A DNA stretch of 57,302 bases from DATCLS01 sp036563805 (GTDB taxonomy: Bacteria > Actinomycetota > Acidimicrobiia > Acidimicrobiales > VFJN01), in the NCBI GenBank assembly GCA_036563805.1, contig DATCLS010000012.1:1-57302 (forward strand), in the 5' to 3' direction. Position numbers and translations under genes: made by a program. Positions 39,913 through 47,810 of the stretch are shown here, piece by piece (within the stretch, counting starts at the first letter, position 1; each line of letters opens with the position of its first letter). Below the pieces are notes generated by a model. The model saw nothing but the letters and a program-made list of their open reading frames with translations. It was not told the DNA's origin and searched no databases.

Positions 39913-40896
39913 TCAGGCCAGCGACAGGCCGCTCGCCATGCCGTGGGCGTGGTGGGGCTGGGCGTCGCCGGCCGTGTCGGGGAGGAAGCAGATGAGCAGG
40001 TACTCGCCCGGCTCGTCGGGCAGCGTCATCTCGACGCTGCCGCCCGGGGCGATGGCGCCGGTGCCCCCGGCCGGGGTGACCGGCGGCGGCCCGGAGGCCG
40101 GGTCGGCCAGCGCCTCCCGGGCCTGCTCGGCCGTGACGCCCTCGTCGAGCCGGTAAACGACCAGCTCGTGGGCCTGCTCACCGTCGTTGCCCACCGTGAT
40201 CGTGTCGCCGGCCGCCATGTCCGTGCTGGGGGAGAAGCCGAAGTCGACCAGCACGACGTCGGCGTCGTCCGGGTCGTCGACCACGGGCTCGGGCGTGCCG
40301 CCGCCCTCGGCGGGCCCCACGCTGAACGGCGTGACCATGCCGTGGGCGGCGTGGGGCACGCCGTCCTCGCCGGGGATCACGCAGATCAGCAGGTAGTCGC
40401 CCTCTTCCAACACCTGGGTGCTCGACACGGTCTCGCCGGGCCCGACCCCGTTGGGGCCGCCGAAGGCCTCGATCACGCCGAACGCCTCGACGCCCGACGG
40501 GTCGGCGGCGGCCGCCGCCGTGAAGCTGGCGACGTCCTCGCCCTCGTTCAGTCGGAGCAGCATGGCCTGGTGCTCGAGCGCGCCCTCGTTGGTCAGCGTG
40601 ACCGTGACCGGGCCCGCCGTGAGGCCGTCGAGGCCGGCCTCGTAGGCGTACTCGCCGTCCTCGCCGCCGGGCACGACGATCTCGATCTCCTGGGCCTCGA
40701 CCTCGGGCTCGGCGCTCAGCGACTCGCCCTCGCTGGCGCCGTCGGTCGACGCCTCGTCGTCGTCGCCGCACGCTGCGCCGATCGTCACCAGCATGAGCAC
40801 GCCGGCCAGCGCCCAGGCGCGCGTCGCCCGCGGGCGTGTCCGGCCCGCGCGCGCGGGCGCGCTCGCCGGGCCCTGATGCCTCGCCGTGGTCGTCAT
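39913..40896 (-). CDS. Lipoprotein with two tandem cupredoxin-like domains
   Basis: 327 aa. An N-terminal basic region and hydrophobic segment end in GAACGDDDE, so Cys43 is a likely lipidation site (the -3 residue, Gly, is atypical). Two homologous domains follow. Domain 1 (70-195) has His109, Cys172 in YLLICVIP, and HAAHGM with His182/185 and Met187. Domain 2 (212-327) has His243, Cys303 in YLLICFLP, and HHAHGM with His315-318 and Met320. This His-Cys-His-Met set is the type I copper site, implying two copper centres or one plus a paralogue. Expected to be surface anchored and involved in electron transfer or copper binding. The ATG at 40896 has GGCGGAG upstream. Confidence 0.82.
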   Translation of the reverse strand: MTTTARHQGPASAPARAGRTRPRATRAWALAGVLMLVTIGAACGDDDEASTDGASEGESLSAEPEVEAQEIEIVVPGGEDGEYAYEAGLDGLTAGPVTVTLTNEGALEHQAMLLRLNEGEDVASFTAAAAADPSGVEAFGVIEAFGGPNGVGPGETVSSTQVLEEGDYLLICVIPGEDGVPHAAHGMVTPFSVGPAEGGGTPEPVVDDPDDADVVLVDFGFSPSTDMAAGDTITVGNDGEQAHELVVYRLDEGVTAEQAREALADPASGPPPVTPAGGTGAIAPGGSVEMTLPDEPGEYLLICFLPDTAGDAQPHHAHGMASGLSLA

Positions 40897-40990
40897 TTTC
40901 TCCGCCGTCCTTTCGGGCCCGCCTGCGTCCGTGGGCGTGGGACCGACCGCATTCACCGTATGCGCCGGTCGACCACTATCCGCCAGCGGT

Positions 40991-41020
40991 CGGTGACATT
41001 ATGCACACACGTTGTCACCG
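40991..41020. promoter_or_regulatory. Perfect 8-bp inverted repeat between cupredoxin and SDR genes
   Basis: CGGTGACA, 14 nt, TGTCACCG. The spacer includes CATAAT on the reverse strand, a good -10 candidate for the cupredoxin gene. A bound dimer would cover that promoter. Confidence 0.45.
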
Positions 41021-41116
41021 AGTGTTAGCCATCCGTCCTGCTCGGCTCCGGGGCGGGCGGAAACACGTTTCGGTCCTTGCTACGGTCGGCCGGCTCCGAC
41101 GAGAGGGGGATGAGGG

Positions 41117-41932
41117 ATGCGCACCGTGCGCACGGTCGCCGTGACCGGTTCGGCCTCCGGGATGGGGGCGGCGCTGCGGGCCCGGCTCGAGGCCGACGGG
41201 CACCGGGTGGTCGGCGTCGACGTCCGGGACGCCGAGGTGGTCGCCGACCTGGGCACCCCGGAGGGTCGTGCGGGAGCGATCGCCGCGGTGGGCGCGGCGG
41301 TGGAGGCCGGGAGCGGCGGGCTCGACGGCCTCGTGACCTGCGCCGGCCTGCCGGGGCTCACGGACCGTCCCGGCAGCCTGTTGGTCTCGGTCAACTACTT
41401 CGGGACGGTGGCGCTGCTCGAGGGGCTCCAGCCGCTGCTGGCGCGGGGCGACCGGCCGGCGGCGGTGGCCTTCAGCTCGAACTCGATCACCGCCCAGCCC
41501 GACATCCCCCGGCCGGTGGTGGAGGCGTGCCTGGCCAGCGACGAGGCGGCCGCCCGGGCCGCGGCCGACGCGGTCACGTCGTTCGCCGTGTACCCGGCGA
41601 CCAAGCTGGCGATCGCCTGGTGGGTCCGGCGCCAGGCGCCGACGGCGGCGTGGGCGGGCGCCGGCATCACGCTCAACGCCGTGGCGCCGGGGGCGGTCGA
41701 CACCCCGCTGCTCGAGGCGTCGCGGGGCGACCCCACGGTGGGGGAGCTGGTCGACGCCTTCCCGATCCCGGTCGGGCGGCGCGGCACGGCCGACGAGGTG
41801 GCGGCATTCGTGCAGTTCCTGCTCAGTCCCGACGCCCGGTTCTTCTGCGGGGCGGTGCTGTTCCAGGACGGGGGGACCGACGCCCAGCTGCGGCCGGAGG
41901 CGCCGCTCCCGCCCGGAGGCCTGCACACCTAG
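41117..41932 (+). CDS. Short-chain dehydrogenase/reductase
   Basis: 271-aa SDR resembling 3-alpha-hydroxysteroid dehydrogenase/carbonyl reductases. The cofactor motif is TGSASGMGAAL near residue 10, with VDVRDAEVVADL suggesting NAD preference. CAGLPG replaces the usual NAG. The active site shows SSNS, then YPATKLA (Tyr-x3-Lys), and NAVAPGAVDTPLL. TACGGT lies 31 nt before the ATG and a GAGAGGGGG ribosome site precedes it. Divergent from the cupredoxin gene; substrate unknown. Confidence 0.88.
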   Translation: MRTVRTVAVTGSASGMGAALRARLEADGHRVVGVDVRDAEVVADLGTPEGRAGAIAAVGAAVEAGSGGLDGLVTCAGLPGLTDRPGSLLVSVNYFGTVALLEGLQPLLARGDRPAAVAFSSNSITAQPDIPRPVVEACLASDEAAARAAADAVTSFAVYPATKLAIAWWVRRQAPTAAWAGAGITLNAVAPGAVDTPLLEASRGDPTVGELVDAFPIPVGRRGTADEVAAFVQFLLSPDARFFCGAVLFQDGGTDAQLRPEAPLPPGGLHT

Positions 41933-41971
41933 GTGCGGGCCCCGGGTCGGCCGGGTGCCGATCGGCCGGGG

Positions 41972-42607
41972 TCAGACCAGCGACAGGACCAGCAGCGCCT
42001 GGCCGAGGTGGTAGGTCACGATGATCGCCACGTCGAGGCCCGCCGTGCGCTCGGCCACGAAGCGGCGCCAGCCGATGAGCCCGTCCGAGGCGTAGAACAG
42101 CAGGGCGCCGGCCGCGGCCGCCGGGTCGCCGGTGCCCCAGGCGCACACGAGCATGGCCGAGATCACGACCATGTAGGCGACCACGGGGACGGCGAGGGCC
42201 GGCTCCCGACCGCGGAGCCCGGTCACCAGCCGGCGGCCGATGGCGGCCAGCAGGGCGGCGGCCAGGACGAGGCCGGCGAGGAGACCCGCCCCGGTCAGCC
42301 CGGCCGCCGTCAGGCCGACCACGTAGGCGACGTGAGCCAGCAGGAAGGCGCCGAGCCCGGGCACGAACAGGTCGCGGGGGAGCATCAGGAACACGTCGCC
42401 GGCCAGCGACAGCACGAGCGCGGCCACGAACCAGGCCCGCACGGTCGGGTCCTCGGGATCGAGCGCCAGCGCCGCCGCCACGAGCAGCGCCAGCGTCAGC
42501 GGCTTGGCGACGTACTCCAGCGGGGCCCGGCGCCGGGCCACGGCCACCCAGTCGACGATGGCGGCCACCGCCGACGCCACCAGGAGCGCCGCCGCCGGTG
42601 CGGTCAC
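41972..42607 (-). CDS. YhhN/TMEM86-family lysoplasmalogenase-like membrane protein
   Basis: 211-aa polytopic protein with about eight hydrophobic segments. Family hallmarks include YVAKPLTLALL near residue 32, LVLSLAGDVFLMLP (conserved Asp) near 65-78, FLLAHVAYV, and a late YASDGLIGWRRF, the conserved Ser/Asp site. Characterised members hydrolyse lysoplasmalogens. GTG start at 42607. Convergent with the SDR gene after a 39-bp gap. Confidence 0.85.
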   Translation of the reverse strand: MTAPAAALLVASAVAAIVDWVAVARRRAPLEYVAKPLTLALLVAAALALDPEDPTVRAWFVAALVLSLAGDVFLMLPRDLFVPGLGAFLLAHVAYVVGLTAAGLTGAGLLAGLVLAAALLAAIGRRLVTGLRGREPALAVPVVAYMVVISAMLVCAWGTGDPAAAAGALLFYASDGLIGWRRFVAERTAGLDVAIIVTYHLGQALLVLSLV

Positions 42608-42680
42608 GGCCGTGGGCCTCCCGCCCGCTCCCGGCGTCTGGCGGTCGGGCCCGTCGGGGCCGCCGGGGCGGCGGCTGGGA

Positions 42681-43148
42681 TCACTCCCGCTCGATCCGCC
42701 GGAGGCCGCCGTCCGGGGTCCACCACTCGACGACGAGCTTGGTGCCCTCGGGGTTGAGCCCGGTGACCACGACCTCGGTGATGTCGGCGACGAACGCCTC
42801 GCCCTCCGGCCCCTCGTCCTCGCCCGTCGCCACCGGTCCGGCGGCGACGGCCCGGCCGGCGATCTTGGCCTCGCCCGGCCACTCGCTCTCCTTGCCGTCC
42901 ACCGGGTCGGTGGTCGGCCCGTGGAGGGCGAAGCGGGGGTCGCGCCGCAGGTCGGCCCCCTTGCGAGCGCCGGTCATCGAGCCGAAGCGGAGCTCGCCGT
43001 CCTCGAACTCGCACTCGATGCCCGAGATGCGCGGGGACCCGTCGGCCCGAAGGGTGGCGAGCGTCTTGTGGCGGCCCCGGTCGAACAGCCCGCGCACCCG
43101 CGCCGCGAACTCGGGCTCCGCCTTCTCGAACGCCTGCCACGCCACCAT
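42681..43148 (-). CDS. PPOX-class (pyridoxamine 5'-phosphate oxidase-like) flavin/F420-binding protein
   Basis: 155-aa split-barrel protein. HKTLATLRADGSPRISGIECEFEDG (key residues ATLR and GSPRIS) and LRFGSMTGARKGADLRRDPRFALHG match the FMN/F420-binding fold of the PPOX superfamily, common in actinobacteria as F420-dependent reductases or haem-binding proteins. Cofactor and substrate are undetermined. The ATG at 43148 follows TACGCT by 8 nt. It is 73 bp upstream of the YhhN gene in the same direction. Confidence 0.83.
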   Translation of the reverse strand: MVAWQAFEKAEPEFAARVRGLFDRGRHKTLATLRADGSPRISGIECEFEDGELRFGSMTGARKGADLRRDPRFALHGPTTDPVDGKESEWPGEAKIAGRAVAAGPVATGEDEGPEGEAFVADITEVVVTGLNPEGTKLVVEWWTPDGGLRRIERE

Positions 43149-43156
43149 GGCGGGGG

Positions 43157-43162
43157 AGCGTA
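43157..43162 (-). promoter_or_regulatory. Leaderless -10 hexamer for the PPOX gene
   Basis: TACGCT on the reverse strand, 8 nt before the ATG at 43148. Confidence 0.5.
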
Positions 43163-43409
43163 CCCCTGCCTCTGGCGGGGCGCCGGGACCGGTGGGGCCG
43201 CGCCGGCGCCGGCGGGGTGCGGACCGGCCGGGCCCCGCGGCAGGCCGGCGGCTGGGCCGTCGGCACGGCCGCCGGCGGTCAGCCCCCGGCCGGGTGGGGT
43301 CACCCCCACCCGCGATTCGGGGCCCGGCGCCAATGCGCCGGGCGGGCCGGAGGCGGATCCTGGACCTACGCAGCGCCCGCTGCCCGAGCCGATGGAGAGG
43401 AGCGTCGCC

Positions 43410-44264
43410 ATGAACCGCACCCCGCTGGCCACCCGCCCGGCTGGTCGGGCCGTCGCCGGTCCCGGCGGCCGGGCGGTCGTCCGGTCGCTCCGGCGGGTCG
43501 TGCCGGGCGCGCCGGCGTGGGTCGACGTCGGGACGACGGCGGGGACGGCGACGGCGGCGCGGTTCTACTGCGGCCTGTTCGGCTGGCGGGTCGTGGCCCG
43601 CCACCGGCCGCTGGACGACGGGGTCGGCTACTGGATCTTCCGGGCGGACGGCCGCGACGTCGGCGGCCTGGCGCCGGCCGGCGAGGCGAGCTGGTCGGTG
43701 TACGTGGCGGTCGTCGACGTCGACGCCACCGCCCGGGCCGTCGCCGCCCACGGCGGCGCCGTGCTGGCCGGGCCGCTGATCGTCGACGCCGGGCGCATGG
43801 CGGTGTGCGCCGACCCGGAGGGCGCCACGTTCGTGCTGTGGGAGGCCGAGGCGGCCGGCCCGGCCGGGCGTGGCGGCTGCCCGGACGGCGACCCCGCCCC
43901 CTGCCCGTCCTGTCAGCTCGCCTGCCGCGACGTCGCCGCCGCGGCCCGCTTCTACGGCGCGGTGTTCGGGTGGGAGACCCGCCCCGGCGCCCGGGGCTCC
44001 GGGGCACGGTACGCCGAGCTCGTCCAGGTCGGCACCGGGCGGTGCGCCGCCCGCGTCGTGGCGACCGACGACCGCTGGCCCGCCGGTGGGCCGGCGCGCT
44101 GGATGGTCCACCTCGAGGTGGCCGACGTCGAGCGCACGGCCGCCCGGGCCGCCGAGCTGGGCGGCACCGTGTCGGTGGCGCCGTTCGACGTCCCGGACGT
44201 GGGCCGGCTCGCCGTCCTGGGCGACCCCGAGGACGCCGTGTTCTCGGTCCTCCAGGCCGCCTGA
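43410..44264 (+). CDS. Tandem VOC (glyoxalase/bleomycin-resistance-like) domain protein
   Basis: 284 aa with two vicinal-oxygen-chelate domains. Domain 1 (about 40-150): WVDVGTTAGTATAARFYCGLFGWRV region to EGATFVLWE. Domain 2 (about 165-284): SCQLACRDVAAAARFYGAVFGWE to PEDAVFSVLQ. Both carry the FY-x2-(L/V)FGW signature. Metal ligands appear incomplete, so a binding or antibiotic-sequestering role is as likely as catalysis. The start ATG has GGAGAGGAG 8-9 nt upstream, preferred over ATG 43392. Function unknown. Confidence 0.82.
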   Translation: MNRTPLATRPAGRAVAGPGGRAVVRSLRRVVPGAPAWVDVGTTAGTATAARFYCGLFGWRVVARHRPLDDGVGYWIFRADGRDVGGLAPAGEASWSVYVAVVDVDATARAVAAHGGAVLAGPLIVDAGRMAVCADPEGATFVLWEAEAAGPAGRGGCPDGDPAPCPSCQLACRDVAAAARFYGAVFGWETRPGARGSGARYAELVQVGTGRCAARVVATDDRWPAGGPARWMVHLEVADVERTAARAAELGGTVSVAPFDVPDVGRLAVLGDPEDAVFSVLQAA

Positions 44265-44357
44265 GGCGACGACCTCCGGGCCGCCGGCGGGGGCCCAGGA
44301 GAGCGGCCGCGCGGATCCCGGGCCGCCCGGCCCGCGCCCGATGGGGATGGCGCTCGG

Positions 44358-45338
44358 TCAGCGGCGCCCGCCGATGGCGGACAGGTCGGCCAGCGGACCC
44401 AGGTGGCCGATCTTGTCGGCCTCGCCCACCCAGGTGATGGCCTGGATCTGGCCGCCCTCGGTGACGTCGAGCGCCAGCAGCCCGACGATGCGCTCGGAGG
44501 CGTCGAGCACCAGCGCCCCCGGCTGCCCGTTGACCGACACCTCGCGCAGCGCCAGCTCGCCGAGGCGGGCGTTGGCGACCCGCCACCCGGCCAGCATGGA
44601 GCGGGCCACCCGTACGCGGCCAGTGAGCGGCACGCGGCGCCCGCCGCCGTGGAAGCTCACGTCGTGGGCCAGGAGCTGCTCGAGCCCGGCCAGGTCGCCC
44701 TCGCGGGCGGCGGCGAAGAACCGCCGGGCCAGGCGCTCCCGGCGCTCGCTGGACGGCTCGAACCGGGGCCGCCGCTGCTCGACGTGGCGGCGGGCCCGGG
44801 CCACGAGCTGGCGGGCGTTGTCCTCGCTGGTGCCGACGACCGACGCGATCTGGTCGTAGGGGTAGTCGAACACCTCGCGCAGCAGGAACGCGGCCCGCTG
44901 CTCGGGCGACAGGCTCTCCAGCAGCACGAGGAACGCCAGCGACAGCGAGTCGGCCACCTCGGCCTGGGCGGCCGGGTCGGTCCGGGGCGGCGAGAGGCCC
45001 GGCGCCGTCCCCGGCTCGCCGACCAGCGGCTCGGGCAGGGCGTCGACGTAGGTCTCGTGCCGGGCCCGGGCCGAGCGCAGCTGGTCGATGCACAGCCGGG
45101 TGATGACCGTCGCCAGGTAGGCCCGGGGCGACTCGATCCGCGTGCCGTCCCGGACCACCCGGTGGAGGCGGATCAGGGCCTCCTGGACGATGTCCTCCGC
45201 CTCGCTGACGCTGCCGAGCATGCGGTAGGCGACCGCGAACCCGACGGGACGGAGGTCTTCGAAGTCGGGGGCGTCGGGATCGGGGGCGGCGGTGTCTCCC
45301 CTGCCTGCTCGCCTGTCCCGGCCGGCCCGGCCGCTCAC
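44358..45338 (-). CDS. ECF41-type RNA polymerase sigma factor (SigJ-like)
   Basis: 326-aa ECF sigma factor. Sigma-2 (about 20-85): FAVAYRMLGSVSEAEDIVQEALIRLHR region. Sigma-4 (about 130-185): LSPEQRAAFLLREVFDYPYDQIASVVGTSEDNARQLVARARRH region. The C-terminal SnoaL-like extension (195-326) is typical of group ECF41, which lacks a separate anti-sigma factor. Variants of the group's motifs are visible: ALPEPLV in the linker, HGGGR (for DGGGR) and EADKIGHL (for NPDKL). The GTG overlaps the stop of the epimerase gene by 4 bp. An ECF41-like promoter precedes that operon. Confidence 0.9.
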   Translation of the reverse strand: MSGRAGRDRRAGRGDTAAPDPDAPDFEDLRPVGFAVAYRMLGSVSEAEDIVQEALIRLHRVVRDGTRIESPRAYLATVITRLCIDQLRSARARHETYVDALPEPLVGEPGTAPGLSPPRTDPAAQAEVADSLSLAFLVLLESLSPEQRAAFLLREVFDYPYDQIASVVGTSEDNARQLVARARRHVEQRRPRFEPSSERRERLARRFFAAAREGDLAGLEQLLAHDVSFHGGGRRVPLTGRVRVARSMLAGWRVANARLGELALREVSVNGQPGALVLDASERIVGLLALDVTEGGQIQAITWVGEADKIGHLGPLADLSAIGGRR

Positions 45339-46288
45339 CGGTCGAGCCCCTTGGCGAACCCGGTGCGCCACGACGACCACCGGGGCTCCCATCCCAGCTC
45401 GCGCCGGGCCTTGGCGTTGGAGGCGCCCCGCACCTCGGTCATCTGCAACACCGGCGCCTCGCCGGCCAGGAGCCGGCCGAGCACGCGGGGGACCCGCATC
45501 GGCTTCTTCGCCCCCAGCTGCTCGGCCAGGTAGGGGAGCCACGCGCGCACGGGGGCCGGCTCGTCGTCGACCACGTTGTAGACGCCGGCCGGGCCGCGCT
45601 CGACGGCGGCCGCGGTGGCGCTCGCCGCGTCCTCGACGTGGATGAACGACCAGACGCCGCTCCCGTCGCCGATGATCGGGAACCGCCGCTTGCGGATGAG
45701 CCGGATCATCAGCTCCTCGGGGTCCGTGGTGAAGCTCGTACCCGGACCGTAGAACGCCCCGTAGCGGAGGGCGAGCCCGTCGGCCCAGTCGATGCCCGTC
45801 ACGGCGTCCTCCACGTAGCGGATGGCGTCCGCCCCCGGCTGCCAGGGGGCGGGCAGGTCGTCGTCCTGCGGGTCGTCCTCGGTCTTGACCGGGCCGCCGG
45901 TGCGGGCATAGGTGCCGAGGGCCACGATGCTCTGGGCGACGAACCGGCGGACGCCGACGGCCCGGCCGGCGGCCAGCAGGTGGTCGGTGCCCTCGGTGCG
46001 CAGGCGGTTGGTCTGGGCGGTGAAGCGCTCGGGGTGGCGCAGGTCCGGGTCGCCGCTCAGCGCCGTGAGCTGGTGGACGATCACCTCGGGCTCGGACTCG
46101 CCGACGGCTCGGGCGACCGCCACGGCGTCGAGGGCGTCGGCCACGACCGGCTCGGCGCCGAGCGCCCGGATCTGGTCGACCTTGGCGGGCGAGCGGGTCA
46201 TCCCGGTCACGTCGTGGCCGGCGGCGACGAGCTGGGGGACCAGCTGGCGTCCGATGGCTCCGGTGGCTCCGGCGACGAAGACTCTCAT
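45335..46288 (-). CDS. NAD(P)-dependent epimerase/dehydratase family protein (ECF41 partner)
   Basis: 317-aa extended-SDR protein. The Rossmann motif is VAGATGAIGRQLVPQL at the N-terminus; RFVAQSIVALG occupies the catalytic Ser region and LRYGAFYGPGTSF the Tyr region, though the usual Y-x3-K is not clear. VYNVVDDEP and WLPYLAEQLG are common in this family. ECF41 sigma factors are typically paired with a carboxymuconolactone decarboxylase, oxidoreductase or epimerase; this is that partner. ATG with AAGGAGG 6 nt upstream. First gene of the operon with the sigma factor. Confidence 0.87.
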   Translation of the reverse strand: MRVFVAGATGAIGRQLVPQLVAAGHDVTGMTRSPAKVDQIRALGAEPVVADALDAVAVARAVGESEPEVIVHQLTALSGDPDLRHPERFTAQTNRLRTEGTDHLLAAGRAVGVRRFVAQSIVALGTYARTGGPVKTEDDPQDDDLPAPWQPGADAIRYVEDAVTGIDWADGLALRYGAFYGPGTSFTTDPEELMIRLIRKRRFPIIGDGSGVWSFIHVEDAASATAAAVERGPAGVYNVVDDEPAPVRAWLPYLAEQLGAKKPMRVPRVLGRLLAGEAPVLQMTEVRGASNAKARRELGWEPRWSSWRTGFAKGLDR

Positions 46289-46306
46289 GGCTGCCTCCTT
46301 CGGCAT

Positions 46307-46334
46307 CCGCCCCGGATGGGTCTCATCCGGGCGG
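46307..46334 (-). promoter_or_regulatory. Hairpin in the 5' leader of the epimerase-sigma operon
   Basis: CCGCCCCGGATG and CATCCGGGCGG arms pair over 11 bp with one bulged base and a 5-nt loop. It lies between the predicted start of transcription and the Shine-Dalgarno sequence, so it could stabilise the mRNA or modulate translation. Confidence 0.45.
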
Positions 46335-46344
46335 TCACCAGGGA

Positions 46345-46372
46345 GACGAGACAGGCCCCCTCGGCTGTGACA
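46345..46372 (-). promoter_or_regulatory. ECF41-like promoter (TGTCACA-N17-CGTC)
   Basis: On the reverse strand TGTCACA (46372-46366) is followed by 17 nt and CGTC (46348-46345). This closely matches the ECF41 consensus as I recall it (TGTCACA about 16 nt from CGTC). The leader to the epimerase ATG is about 50 nt. It implies autoregulation of the sigma factor. Confidence 0.68.
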
Positions 46373-46470
46373 CCCCGCCCCGCGGATCTGGGCCCGCGGC
46401 ACCCCGGCGGAATCGCCCCTGGCCGGCGTCAACCCGGTCCGGGGAGGCCGGGCCGGCCCACGCTCGGGCG

Positions 46471-46620
46471 GTGCCCCGCACCGACACCGCGTCCCGGGTG
46501 GACGCCGCCCCGCCCGACGCCACCTGGGCGGCCCTCGTCGACCCGGAGGCGCTGGCCGCCTGGCTGGAGCGCCGACCGGTCGGCCGAGCCCCTCGGAGGG
46601 CGGGCCCCAGATGGGGTAGG
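46471..46620 (+). pseudogene. Fragment of an SRPBCC/AHSA1 (START-like) gene
   Basis: A GTG-started frame encodes DTASRVDAAPPDATWAALVDPEALAAWLERRP, which looks like the first ~30 residues of an AHSA1/START-domain protein (DAPxxxVWxALTDPEALAxW pattern). Homology then stops abruptly near 46570 and the frame continues as low-complexity Arg/Pro codons. It appears to be a truncated remnant ahead of the DUF4235 gene; an intact paralogue is at 46940. The full frame was not long enough to be functional. Confidence 0.45.
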
Positions 46621-46652
46621 AAGTGCCCACCGACGAGCCTCCAGGAGACGCG

Positions 46653-46937
46653 ATGGACGAGGACAAGGTGTGGAACGCCGTGGCGAGCGCGGCCGCCATC
46701 GGCGCCGTGACCGCCAGCAAGCCGCTGCTCGAGCGGGGGTGGCGGGTCGCCTTCCGCTCGGACCCGCCCGGCAACCCGGCCCACCAGGACGTGTCCTGGC
46801 GGGAGGCCATCCTGTGGGCGCTGATCACCGGGGCGGTCGTCGGCGTGATCCGGCTCGTGGCCCAGCGGGCGGCCGCCAGCGCCTGGCACCGGGTGACCGG
46901 CGACTACCCCGAGGCGCTCGCCGTGACCCGGCCCTGA
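46653..46937 (+). CDS. DUF4235 small membrane protein
   Basis: 94-aa protein fitting DUF4235: KVWNAVASAAAIGAVTASKPLLERGWRVAF, then the conserved VSWREAILWALITGAVVGVIRLVAQRAAASAWHRVTG region. Two hydrophobic segments (about 8-25 and 50-70) suggest a membrane hairpin. Function of the family is unknown; it is common in actinobacteria. The ATG at 46653 has AGGAG 6 nt upstream; GTG at 46623 is a longer alternative. Confidence 0.8.
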   Translation: MDEDKVWNAVASAAAIGAVTASKPLLERGWRVAFRSDPPGNPAHQDVSWREAILWALITGAVVGVIRLVAQRAAASAWHRVTGDYPEALAVTRP

Positions 46938-46939
46938 CG

Positions 46940-47425
46940 TCACAGCTCACCGACCAGGGCGTCCAGCTTGGCGTAGCCCTGCTCGACGCCGGTCTCCATG
47001 CCGCTGGCAAGCCACTGGTCGCGGCCCTCGAAGCTGTCGACCAGCGACTGGGCGTGCAGCCGGGTGCGGCCGTCGCCGAGGTCCTCGAACGTGATGGTCT
47101 CGAGGGCGACGCCGTCGGGCACGCCGTCGTAGGTGAAGGTCTGGACGATCCGGTTGTCGCCGACCTCGTGGAAGCTCCCGTGGAAGCCGTACTCCTCGCC
47201 GTCGCGCTCGGAGACGTAGCGCCAGCACCCGCCGGTGCGGGCGTCCCACTCCAGGATCTTCGTGGTCATCCCGTCGGGCCCGATCCAGCGGGCGAAGATG
47301 TCGGGGTCGGTGTGGGCCCGCATCAGCTGCGCCGGCGTGGCGTCGAAGTCGCGGGTCATGCGGACGATCGGCACGTTGGGGTCGGCCTCGATCGTGACCT
47401 GGTACCGGCTGCTGGCTGCGCTCAT
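46940..47425 (-). CDS. SRPBCC/AHSA1-domain protein coupled to ArsR
   Basis: 161-aa START-like ligand-binding protein: TRDFDATPAQLMRAHTDPDIFARWIGPDGM, then GCWRYVSERDGEEYGFHGSFHEV and GVEQGYAKLDALVGEL, the standard AHSA1 helix-grip pattern. Such proteins beside ArsR regulators often bind hydrophobic ligands; the ligand is unknown. Its ATG overlaps the arsR stop by 4 bp (ATGA), so the two are one operon. Convergent with the DUF4235 gene, 2 bp between stops. Confidence 0.87.
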   Translation of the reverse strand: MSAASSRYQVTIEADPNVPIVRMTRDFDATPAQLMRAHTDPDIFARWIGPDGMTTKILEWDARTGGCWRYVSERDGEEYGFHGSFHEVGDNRIVQTFTYDGVPDGVALETITFEDLGDGRTRLHAQSLVDSFEGRDQWLASGMETGVEQGYAKLDALVGEL

Positions 47426-47796
47426 GACGCTTCTCCTCGTGCGTGCCCCGGATGGGGGAGTGTGGGATGCTCGTCGCCCTGCATCTCGGCCAGTACGGCG
47501 TCCAGGCGCTCGTAGCGCTCCTGGGCCTTTGCGCGGTAGCGCTCGATCCACTTCGTCATCAGGTCGAACACCTCCGCCTCGAGGTGGCACGGGCGCCGCT
47601 GGGCGTCGCGCCGCTGGGTGACCAGGCCGGCGTCGGCCAGCACCTTGATGTGCTTGGACACTGCCTGCACCGAGACGTCGTACGGCTCGGCCAGCTCCCC
47701 GACGGTCGCGTCGCCCACCGCGAGGCGGGCGACGATGTCGCGCCGCGTCGGGTCGGCGAGAGCGGCGAAGACTCGGGACAGCTGGTCGTCGGCCAC
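47422..47796 (-). CDS. ArsR-family regulator of the SRPBCC operon
   Basis: 124-aa winged-helix repressor: RVFAALADPTRRDIVARLAVGDATVGELAEPYDVSVQAVSKHIKVLADAGLV region spans the HTH at about 25-60. No metal-binding Cys pair of classical ArsR is present, so it is of the organic-ligand type. The GTG at 47796 has AAGGAG 6 nt upstream; a longer ATG-like start at 47844 would place the operator inside the gene. Two TCAAC-N6-GTTGA dyads lie upstream, suggesting autorepression. Confidence 0.88.
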   Translation of the reverse strand: MADDQLSRVFAALADPTRRDIVARLAVGDATVGELAEPYDVSVQAVSKHIKVLADAGLVTQRRDAQRRPCHLEAEVFDLMTKWIERYRAKAQERYERLDAVLAEMQGDEHPTLPHPGHARGEAS

Positions 47797-47810
47797 GGAC
47801 GGCTCCTTGA

